From an uncultured Clostridia bacterium (lineage in GTDB: Bacteria; Bacillota; Clostridia; TANB77; CAG-508): a stretch of 64,000 nt of DNA. The notes under the pieces were generated by a model, which saw only the letters and a list, made by a program, of their open reading frames with translations, did not search any database and had not been told where the DNA came from. Below, in pieces: positions 7,689 through 13,820 of this stretch. The stretch is from assembly GCA_934130285.1 (NCBI GenBank), contig CAKOXT010000001.1, positions 124,001 to 188,000 of the forward strand, written 5' to 3'. A program made the position numbers and the translations under genes. The first letter of the stretch is position 1. Every line of letters starts with the position of its first letter.

Positions 7689-7935
7689 ACATTTGAAAGT
7701 ATAAAGCATATTGATAGTGATGATGTTGAATTTTGGCATGCTAGAGAACTTATGAAAGTTTTACAATATTCTAATGGGCAAAATAATAGTTAAAGCTAAA
7801 ATATCTTGTGAAAATAGTGGCATTAGTGTGTTAGACCATTTTACTGATGTCAATAAAATGGTTCAAATAGGATCAGGAGCGTATAGAGAACAGACTGATT
7901 ACAAATTAACTAGATTTATTCTTTATAGTTTTATT
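7689..7935 (+). pseudogene. dinD (DNA-damage-inducible protein D) remnant
   Basis: Translation gives TFESIKHI and DVEFWHARELMKVLQYS in one frame and, after a shift near 7780, KAKISCENSG and VNKMVQIGSGAYREQTDYKLTR in the next frame. These are typical of DinD/BRO-like proteins. The N-terminal start is missing, several codons are lost at the frameshift, and the similarity stops near 7915, well short of the usual length of about 280 residues. It is a decayed fragment between the small RNA candidate and the next gene. Confidence 0.75.
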
Positions 7936-7960
7936 ATTTTAAAACGTTGCCTAAAATATA

Positions 7961-7990
7961 TTGTTATTTATAATAATATATTGATATAAT
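7961..7990 (+). promoter_or_regulatory. Promoter for the 8031 gene
   Basis: TTGTTA and TATAAT with 18 bases between them, about 40 bases before the start codon. A second overlapping option (TTGCCT with TATAAT, 16 bases) also exists. Confidence 0.5.
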
Positions 7991-8030
7991 TAAAATATAA
8001 TTATAAGTATGTATCAATTAGGAGCAATTA

Positions 8031-9308
8031 ATGGAAAAAGATAAAAAATTAGCTTTATTGAAAGATTTTAAAAGTATAAGAGAAAATGTTGCATTTCATT
8101 TTACTTCTCAAAAAAATATAGAAAGTATATTGAATGAAGGATTACGTCCATTAATAGGTGATAACGCTTCTGGTGGATTGGGACAGTCAGCTATAGAAAA
8201 GACCTACGTTTCATATGGATTGGAAGGGGTATTACAACTTTATAATAGATTAATATCAGCATCATTTCAGCAACGAATAGGAGATTTTAATGGAATTTCA
8301 CACAAACCATTTGTGCCAGATTCTGCTAAAGATAAAGATTCAAAAGATTCTTTATCAATAATAGAAGGTTTTGAAATGATAAGACAATATATGGAAGATA
8401 ATGTATATTTTATTTTTGATGCAACTAAAACACAATATGAATACAGTATAAGTGATGAAGATTTAGAAATGGTAAATTCCTCTATTAAGGACCTAAATGA
8501 TTCTGGAATAAATATAGTTGAAAAATTTGAAGAATTGGATGATAAAATTAAAGATTTGGTTCGCCAAGATTCAGAAGGAAATAAAGAGGAAATCCTTAGA
8601 TTAGTTGATGAAAGAGATAGATTGTCATTAGTAGTTAGAGAAAAAACATTACCAATTATTGATAGGCTAAGAGGATCTTTACTAAATGAAGAAGATAACC
8701 CAATTATGGAAGAAATTGATTATAATGATGAACGCTTAGTGTGGGTTAATCAAATGAAAGCTCCCCATAATACTCATACCAGAATTATTGATGAGAATGG
8801 AAAAACTCAAGGAGTTAGAATAACTAAAGATATGCTTAGATTATTTTCACATGATGGAAAAACTCAATCAAATGGTTTAGATTTTTTGGAATCAATGTTA
8901 AGCCAAGTTAATTCAAATGATAAGATTTATCTAGATACTTCAAGATGCCGTGATTGTAATTTGTTGTTTAAATTTCAAGAATATATACAATTAGTAAAAA
9001 AATATAAATTAAGTGGTCTTTTAGTTACAAAACCTGAAGAAACTATTGAAATTGGTAGTAAAAAAAGAACTATTCCTGAACGACAAGTTATGGATTTGGC
9101 AAATATTGAAAAATATCCAGAGCTTCCTGAATTTATTGAAGGATTAGAAAAATATTATGAAATACATAGATATAAAAAAACAACTAGAACATTAGCAGAA
9201 GAAGTTTTTGATAAAATAAAAGATTCTCAAGCAAAAAAAGATGTTGAATATCAAATTTCGAAAGATGAGCAAAGTTTAGAAAATGTTAATGAAATTCCTA
9301 CAAAATAG
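8031..9308 (+). CDS. Unknown protein with possible ADP-ribosyltransferase-like N-terminus
   Basis: No firm family assignment. The N-terminal 60 residues carry AFHFTSQKNIESILNEGLRP, a His-Phe-Thr strand followed by a helix and a Gly-Leu turn. That order is seen at the NAD-binding edge of DarT/KptA-type ADP-ribosyltransferase folds. The middle is a charged helical stretch (about 140-205), and the remainder includes a DTSRCRDCNLLFKF segment. AGGAG stands 6 bases before the ATG. The 9328 gene follows by 19 bases and ends in the Trp/Lys tail, so they form a two-gene unit. Possible roles are a toxin or an RNA/NAD-modifying enzyme; the catalytic Glu or Arg partner residues are not identified. Confidence 0.6.
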   Translation: MEKDKKLALLKDFKSIRENVAFHFTSQKNIESILNEGLRPLIGDNASGGLGQSAIEKTYVSYGLEGVLQLYNRLISASFQQRIGDFNGISHKPFVPDSAKDKDSKDSLSIIEGFEMIRQYMEDNVYFIFDATKTQYEYSISDEDLEMVNSSIKDLNDSGINIVEKFEELDDKIKDLVRQDSEGNKEEILRLVDERDRLSLVVREKTLPIIDRLRGSLLNEEDNPIMEEIDYNDERLVWVNQMKAPHNTHTRIIDENGKTQGVRITKDMLRLFSHDGKTQSNGLDFLESMLSQVNSNDKIYLDTSRCRDCNLLFKFQEYIQLVKKYKLSGLLVTKPEETIEIGSKKRTIPERQVMDLANIEKYPELPEFIEGLEKYYEIHRYKKTTRTLAEEVFDKIKDSQAKKDVEYQISKDEQSLENVNEIPTK

Positions 9309-9327
9309 AAGAGAGGAAATACTTTAG

Positions 9328-9783
9328 ATGGTAAAAGTTGAATATGCAAATGCATACAAAGAAGTATTGGATATATTGAAATATGTTTCAAAAGAAGATT
9401 TGAATAAAATTCCTACCAAAAAAATTGAAATGTTTTCAAAATATGCTAATTATGATTACGATTTTGAATATAATCCAGAAATTACTTTAAAAGAACAAAA
9501 TGTATCTGATATTGCACAAACTATTATAGCTATTTTATTTAGAGATTATTGGGCTACAAGTGAGCAAAGAGAAAAAATATTAAAAAAAGAAAAATATGAT
9601 ATGCAATTACTTGAAGAATGTAAAAGAGAAAAGTATAATCCTAATATTATTTTTGATAATAAATATAAAGCAAATAATTGTAGTTCTGAAGAAAATAATC
9701 CAGAGACTGCGATGGTAGATGTTTCTAATATAAAATGGTATAAAAAAATTTGGAGAAAAATTAAAAATTTATTTAGAAAATAA
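9328..9783 (+). CDS. Small unknown protein with Trp/Lys-rich C-terminal tail
   Basis: A 151-residue acidic/helical protein with the order: N-terminal helical segment (YANAYKEVLDILKYV), a DYDFEYNPE stretch, ILFRDYWATSEQREKIL, YNPNIIFDN and a basic aromatic tail IKWYKKIWRKIKNLFRK. The C-terminal half is paralogous to the 6593-7120 protein. The ribosome site GAGG lies 11 bases upstream, and the gene follows the ART-like gene by 19 bases. The promoter of a small RNA starts directly at its stop codon, as at the other copy. Function unknown; the tail suggests membrane association. Confidence 0.75.
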   Translation: MVKVEYANAYKEVLDILKYVSKEDLNKIPTKKIEMFSKYANYDYDFEYNPEITLKEQNVSDIAQTIIAILFRDYWATSEQREKILKKEKYDMQLLEECKREKYNPNIIFDNKYKANNCSSEENNPETAMVDVSNIKWYKKIWRKIKNLFRK

Positions 9784-9812
9784 TTGAATTTTATTTAAAA
9801 TTTGTGTCTAAT
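9784..9812 (+). promoter_or_regulatory. Promoter of second small RNA cassette
   Basis: TTGAAT and TCTAAT boxes 17 bases apart, at the same position relative to the upstream gene and to the AUAGGAAAUGA start as in the 7130 copy. Confidence 0.65.
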
Positions 9813-9817
9813 AAGTA

Positions 9818-9908
9818 TAGGAAATGACAATTCCACAAACGTGGTTTTGCCAAGAAAATGTGTAAACTCACATCTACTCGTCAAAGTACAGATGTGAGCT
9901 TTTTTATT
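9818..9908 (+). ncRNA. Orphan homologue of the antitoxin RNA
   Basis: Starts with AUAGGAAAUGACAA, contains the CCAC-AAAC-GUGG hairpin followed by UUUGCC, and ends in a terminator with the stem CTCACATC/GATGTGAG. It matches the 7165-7247 RNA in order and motifs. Unlike that copy, no hydrophobic peptide frame is found on the opposite strand downstream. Confidence 0.6.
9866..9908 (+). terminator. Terminator of second small RNA
   Basis: Stem CTCACATC/GATGTGAG followed by C and six T. Confidence 0.8.
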
Positions 9909-9914
9909 TATGTA

Positions 9915-9961
9915 GTTGCCTTATCAATCTAGTTCTTATATAGAACTGTTAGTAAGGCAAC
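9915..9961. repeat. Two-part hairpin after the orphan RNA
   Basis: GTTGCCTTA (9915) pairs with TAAGGCAAC (9953-9961), enclosing a second stem AGTTCT/AGAACT. It stands where the peptide gene would be in the other copy. The rest of the gap up to 10076 shows no gene. Confidence 0.5.
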
Positions 9962-10076
9962 GTTTTTGCGTTAAAGACAACATAAAGGATATTATAGAAA
10001 TTTATAAGAATATATACACATATTGCTTTTCAGAAAGATGAATATATGATATATTGACTGTGAGGTGACATATTAA

Positions 10077-10367
10077 ATGAAAGTAAAAAAAGTAGTAGTA
10101 TTTATAGTAACGATTGCTATAATGTTATTTTTAATTTCTTCAGAAACGTATGCTATTAGGGCTCCGTTATCTAGTAAATACTTATTGTTAGTAGCTATAA
10201 TGAGATTAATTATTTTTGTAATATTATTTACATATATTATATCTACCATAATTTATTGGGCTAAGTCAAAGAAGTCAAAAAGTGAAAAGCTAAAAAGAGT
10301 AATAATATGGTTAGTTATGGTTATTGTAGTATGTTTGATTTTAAAGTATGGAATAAATTTCATATAA
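10077..10367 (+). CDS. Small membrane protein of unknown function
   Basis: 96 residues: a hydrophobic N-terminal signal-like segment (7-25, ending SSETYA), a second membrane segment (about 38-61), a Lys/Ser-rich loop (KSKKSKSEKLKR) and a third hydrophobic C-terminal segment. The size and order recall VirB2/TrbC-type pilin-like proteins, but I cannot support that assignment. GAGGTG lies 9 bases before the ATG. The CYTH gene follows by 26 bases, which suggests an operon. Confidence 0.65.
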   Translation: MKVKKVVVFIVTIAIMLFLISSETYAIRAPLSSKYLLLVAIMRLIIFVILFTYIISTIIYWAKSKKSKSEKLKRVIIWLVMVIVVCLILKYGINFI

Positions 10368-10393
10368 AAAATGCTTGAAGAGGGTGAAAATGT

Positions 10394-11029
10394 ATGAGAA
10401 ATAAAAGGTTTATTTTGCTAGTTATAACAATACTTATAATAGTTATATTTAGTGTGATTTTAGTTATATCAATTAAAGGAATTATATATGATATAAATTA
10501 TGCAAATAAAGTTAATTCTATAATGGCAGATGACGTAGAGATAGAGAAAAAATGGCTTATAAATAAAGATAAGATACCATATGACTTATCTAACTCTGAA
10601 ATTGCAAAAATAGAACAGACATATATCTGTTTTTCACCAGAAATAAGAGTGCGTAAAATAAATGATGGAGAAGAATATACTTTTGCAGTGAAGACTAATA
10701 TGACTTCAGATGGAATGATAAGGGATGAAATGGAAGATTCTATTACGCAAGAAGAATATAATAACTTAATGAAAAAACAAGAAGGGAACACTATTTACAA
10801 AACTAGATATCAGTTTTTGGATGATGGTTATTTACTAGCAATTGATATATTTTCAGGAGAATTAGAGGGATTAGCATATTTGGAAATAGAATTTGAAAAT
10901 CAGGAAGAAGCAAATAATTTCAAAACACCAGAATGGGTAATAAAAGATGTTACAAGTGATTTAAATTATAAAAATGGCTATCTTGCTAGATATGGTATAC
11001 CAAGCAGTTTTTTTGAGTATATGAAATAA
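10394..11029 (+). CDS. Membrane-anchored CYTH-domain protein
   Basis: An N-terminal membrane segment (about residues 7-30) precedes a CYTH-like domain from residue 48. The signature ExExK appears as EIEKKW (49-54), followed by the basic strand RVRKIN (about 76-81), AVK, and the acidic strand LEIEFE (about 167-172). All of these line the tunnel of triphosphate-tunnel metalloenzymes, which hydrolyse or bind triphosphates using Mg. Most bacterial CYTH proteins are cytosolic and lack an anchor, so the transmembrane start is unusual; orientation is not clear. Ribosome site GAGGG with a 10-base spacing. Confidence 0.7.
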   Translation: MRNKRFILLVITILIIVIFSVILVISIKGIIYDINYANKVNSIMADDVEIEKKWLINKDKIPYDLSNSEIAKIEQTYICFSPEIRVRKINDGEEYTFAVKTNMTSDGMIRDEMEDSITQEEYNNLMKKQEGNTIYKTRYQFLDDGYLLAIDIFSGELEGLAYLEIEFENQEEANNFKTPEWVIKDVTSDLNYKNGYLARYGIPSSFFEYMK

Positions 11030-11036
11030 AGTATAT

Positions 11037-11065
11037 TTGAGATTTTATGTAAATCGTAGTATAAT
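11037..11065 (+). promoter_or_regulatory. Promoter with long leader for the 11160 gene
   Basis: TTGAGA and TATAAT, 17 bases apart. The transcript would have a leader of about 88 bases with a TAGTA/TACTA pairing and a GC content higher than its surroundings. Confidence 0.7.
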
Positions 11066-11159
11066 ATAGGTATGAATGGCTTTGGGCTATTTATAGTAGA
11101 CCTCGTGTTTACAGATACTATTAACGGCGTAGTTTAAAAAGAATTTGGAGGTTTAGAAA

Positions 11160-11585
11160 ATGAGAGAAAACAAAGAACGAAAAGGCTACATGGCATTTGC
11201 AACGGAGGTTCCGCAGGTCGGAAAAATGATGTATTGTGGTCGGATTCAATATGAAGCAGGAGTTGGAGTAGGAATTTTTACAGTTAGTACTTCTGTTGTG
11301 AAGTCTGTAGAGATTCTGGATGAGGGCTTTTACAAAGTGGAGACGGTAGGATCCACATATTTTGTGAAAGTTTTATCCAGCTCGAATAACATTCATTATG
11401 CAATGCTGATTGAGCGTCCTCGTGTGGGAGATGTATTTTCTTGCATGGAGCTGAAGTTGAAGAATGGTTTTCTTGACAGAGAACCTAGAAGAACGACTAA
11501 GGTTTCTAATGTTGTTTGGCATAATGGTGTAATTTGCGAAGTTGTAACAAGAAATAGCAGATATTTCTGTTTACCGATGGCATAA
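11160..11585 (+). CDS. Unknown 141-residue protein of atypical codon use
   Basis: I do not recognise the family. The protein is beta-rich and soluble by appearance, with GKMMYCGRIQYEAGVGVG near the start and a STYFVKVL strand. GGAGG lies 8 bases before the ATG. Codon use (gcg, ccg, cgt, ctg, gtc) is clearly richer in G and C than in neighbouring genes, which suggests recent transfer. It has its own promoter, long leader and terminator, so it is an independent cassette. The minus-strand frame inside it is a shadow. Confidence 0.6.
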   Translation: MRENKERKGYMAFATEVPQVGKMMYCGRIQYEAGVGVGIFTVSTSVVKSVEILDEGFYKVETVGSTYFVKVLSSSNNIHYAMLIERPRVGDVFSCMELKLKNGFLDREPRRTTKVSNVVWHNGVICEVVTRNSRYFCLPMA

Positions 11586-11601
11586 GATACTCTCATTGGA
11601 G

Positions 11602-11628
11602 CACCCCTTCTATGGAAGGGGTGTTTTG
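11602..11628 (+). terminator. Terminator of the 11160 cassette
   Basis: Strong stem CACCCCTTC/GAAGGGGTG with a TATG loop and four T. Confidence 0.85.
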
Positions 11629-11678
11629 CATATTTATTGATAATTTTGAAACAATATTCTTGAAGGAGAGTGTTGTTT

Positions 11679-11786
11679 ATGGAAGATAAAAAAGATAATA
11701 TTACAATGTTTGGTGAAGAGGTGTGTTCTGAATTTGCATGGTTACCTTTAGATAAGCAAAAAGAAAATGCAGAGAGATTAGCTAAG
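11679..11786 (+). CDS. Small acidic peptide, 35 residues, hypothetical
   Basis: ATG at 11679 follows AAGGAG with a 10-base spacing, and the frame ends at 11786, 29 bases before a clear terminator. The sequence begins MEDKKDNITMFGEEV and has one Trp (EFAWLPLD). Nothing identifies a function; the evidence for coding is the ribosome site plus the terminator. Confidence 0.35.
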
Positions 11787-11814
11787 ATAACTAAAAATAA
11801 ATAAGGAAATTCTA

Positions 11815-11857
11815 AATAAATCTTCTATGTTAGATAGCATAGAAGGTTTATTTTTTG
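11815..11857 (+). terminator. Terminator upstream of spoIIM
   Basis: Stem CTTCTATG/CATAGAAG extended by AAATAA/TTTATTT, then a T-run. Confidence 0.8.
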
Positions 11858-11949
11858 TTAATATTTAGAATGATTTTATAATTTAAATTGGAAAAATATT
11901 ATGACATAAAATGTTTCTTACTTGAATAGAGTTGGAAAAGGAGGAGCGA

Positions 11950-12561
11950 ATGAGACAATATATAAAATATTATTTTTCTAATAATATAATTGAATATTTG
12001 AAATTGTTTTGCGTTTTTACAATTGGAGTTGTTGTTTCTATTTTTGTAATAAATAATTCTAATAGTCTTGAACAAGAAGAGATTAGAAATTTTATTAATT
12101 CGAAAATTAGTATTGTGAAAAGTAATGATTATGATAATAAAAATGATGTGTTTAGTAATTCGTTAAAAAGAAATTTTAAGGATTTTGTATTTATAGTTTT
12201 TTTAGCTTCTACTGTTATTGGAATTCCGTTTGTATATTGGATTATTGCTAAGAAAGCGTTTTCTATCGGGTATACAATTTCGGCTATTTTTGCTACACAG
12301 AATACCAAAACAGCCATTATTTTCATTTGTAATTCTATGTTGATACATAATATAATGTATATGGTTTCAATATTTGTAGTATTGGTGGCTGGTGTTAATT
12401 TTGTAAAGAGTTTTTTTGCAAATAAAAAGATGAATATAAGGTTTGAAATTTTTAAATATTTAATATTTGTTTTGATAGCATCATCGATTGTCATAATGTC
12501 GTCACTTTTTGAAGCCTATGTTTCGACAAATTTTTTGTATTTATTTAAAAAATATCTATAA
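11950..12561 (+). CDS. spoIIM: Stage II sporulation protein M
   Basis: Membrane component of the SpoIID-SpoIIM-SpoIIP complex that drives engulfment of the forespore. It has hydrophobic segments near residues 18-35, 85-105, 115-130, 130-150 and 175-195 (counted from the chosen start) and the family ending FEAYVSTNF. A TTG at 11932 is in frame upstream, but AGGAGG lies 5 bases before the ATG at 11950, so that ATG is the start (203 aa). The neighbour xerD matches the common Bacillota gene order around spoIIM. The partner spoIIP is also in this window at 60643. Confidence 0.85.
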   Translation: MRQYIKYYFSNNIIEYLKLFCVFTIGVVVSIFVINNSNSLEQEEIRNFINSKISIVKSNDYDNKNDVFSNSLKRNFKDFVFIVFLASTVIGIPFVYWIIAKKAFSIGYTISAIFATQNTKTAIIFICNSMLIHNIMYMVSIFVVLVAGVNFVKSFFANKKMNIRFEIFKYLIFVLIASSIVIMSSLFEAYVSTNFLYLFKKYL

Positions 12562-12605
12562 AGGTATTTACTTTTCAGCATACTTTTGATATAACATAAT
12601 ACATA

Positions 12606-12652
12606 AATAAGTTATGTAAATTATTTATACAATTTACATAAGTTATTTTTTA
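12606..12652 (+). terminator. Long AT-rich inverted repeat, probable spoIIM terminator
   Basis: A 17-bp stem with one mismatch (12606-12622 and 12631-12647) followed by a T-run. Confidence 0.65.
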
Positions 12653-12720
12653 ACGTTATGAAATAATCTTATATTTAATATAGATTGAAAGAAGATAATA
12701 TTTTGGATGGGGGACAATAA

Positions 12721-13602
12721 ATGGAAAAACAAATTAAACTTTTCTTAGAATTTTTAGAGAATGATAAAAAATTGTCTGCAAATACTTTGCAATCATACAG
12801 AAGAGATATCATTCAATTTCAAGAATACTTGGATGACGAAAGATTAATGTATTCAAAATTAGATCAACAAGAGATAAAAGAGTATATTGAATATTTAAAA
12901 AAGATAGGAAAGAAAACTTCTACAATTTCTAGAAATCTTGCTTCTATTAGATCTTTTTATCAATTTTTGTTGCGTTCAAAAAAGGTTAGAAAAGATCCAA
13001 CAGAGGGAATGCAATCTCCTAAAATTGAGAAGAAAGCTCCTAGCATATTATCTTCAGATGAAGTTGAACTTTTGTTAGAACAACCAAAAAATGTTGATTT
13101 AAAGGGAATAAGAGATAAGGCAATGCTTGAATTTGCTTATGCAACTGGTATGAGGGTTACTGAAATTATTTCTTTGAATTTAGAGGATGTTAATTTTGAA
13201 AAAGCATTTGTTACATGTGCTAATGGAGTTAAGAAAAGAAATATTCCTTTAGGAAATCTTTCTTTGAAGGCTTTAGATGAGTATGTAAAAGATGCAAGAC
13301 CTGTTATGATTAAAAATGAAAATGAGAAAGCTTTGTTTGTTAATGTTAATGGTAAGAGATTGACAAGACAAGGATTTTGGAAGATTATAAAATATTATAA
13401 AGAGCAGGCTCATATCACAAAGGATATTACTCCTCATGTTTTGAGACATTCTTTTGCAACACATTTATTACAAAATGGTGCTGATTTGAAGTCTATTCAA
13501 ATGATGCTTGGTCATTCAGATATTTCTTCTACTCAAATTTATATGAAGTTTCAAGATGAGAGTTTGAAGAATGTTTATCATAAAGCTCATCCAAGAGCGT
13601 AG
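12721..13602 (+). CDS. xerD: Site-specific tyrosine recombinase XerD
   Basis: Resolves chromosome dimers at dif with XerC or acts alone in some Bacillota. It has an N-terminal SAM-like DNA-binding domain (about 1-85, with LSANTLQSYRRDI) and a catalytic domain (about 105-290). Catalytic residues are visible: Arg in ATGMRVTE, Lys in GVKKRNIP, HVLRHSFATHLL with His/Arg, LGHSD with His, and the Tyr nucleophile in TQIYMKF. 293 residues is normal. A GGGGG ribosome site lies 7 bases upstream. Location next to spoIIM and the absence of phage genes favour the housekeeping recombinase over an integrase. Confidence 0.92.
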   Translation: MEKQIKLFLEFLENDKKLSANTLQSYRRDIIQFQEYLDDERLMYSKLDQQEIKEYIEYLKKIGKKTSTISRNLASIRSFYQFLLRSKKVRKDPTEGMQSPKIEKKAPSILSSDEVELLLEQPKNVDLKGIRDKAMLEFAYATGMRVTEIISLNLEDVNFEKAFVTCANGVKKRNIPLGNLSLKALDEYVKDARPVMIKNENEKALFVNVNGKRLTRQGFWKIIKYYKEQAHITKDITPHVLRHSFATHLLQNGADLKSIQMMLGHSDISSTQIYMKFQDESLKNVYHKAHPRA

Positions 13603-13623
13603 TTATAATTGATATATTTTAAG

Positions 13624-13657
13624 ATACTTAGGGCGTTGTGCTCTAAGTATTTTTTTT
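13624..13657 (+). terminator. xerD terminator
   Basis: Stem ATACTTAG/CTAAGTAT and eight T. Confidence 0.85.
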
Positions 13658-13703
13658 ACTTTAATGATAAACTTACAGGTATGCTGAAGTGATAATTATA
13701 TGT
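13658..13703 (+). repeat. Conserved hairpin element, copy 1
   Basis: Begins directly after the xerD terminator T-run. Fixed left flank ACTTTAATGATAAA, then a hairpin CTT-A-CAG-GTATG-CTG-AAG (13672-13689, with a bulged base), then a fixed right flank ending TTATATGT. Copy 2 is at 63188-63231, with the outer stem changed to CCC/GGG. Confidence 0.6.
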
Positions 13704-13770
13704 TAGGAATGATTGCTATATAGAATATGTGTGAAAGGCTTACAAATTCGGCGTTTAATGTGTTTACATA

Positions 13771-13799
13771 TTGATTGTGTTAACATAATATGCTATAAT
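13771..13799 (+). promoter_or_regulatory. Promoter for the 13821 operon
   Basis: TTGATT and TATAAT with 17 bases between, 21 bases before the start codon, leaving a very short leader that includes GGAGGAG. Confidence 0.65.
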
Positions 13800-13820
13800 G
13801 TTAATGTTTGGAGGAGATTT

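Noticed and set aside
7165..9908. Type III (ToxIN-like) antitoxin RNA
   Set aside because: There are no tandem RNA repeats and no ToxN-like protein; the convergent peptide gene fits a type I system better.
6360..11800. An integrated element with attachment sites at tRNA-Leu
   Set aside because: I found no repeat of the tRNA 3' end downstream and no integrase in the region; xerD at 12721 fits the housekeeping enzyme.
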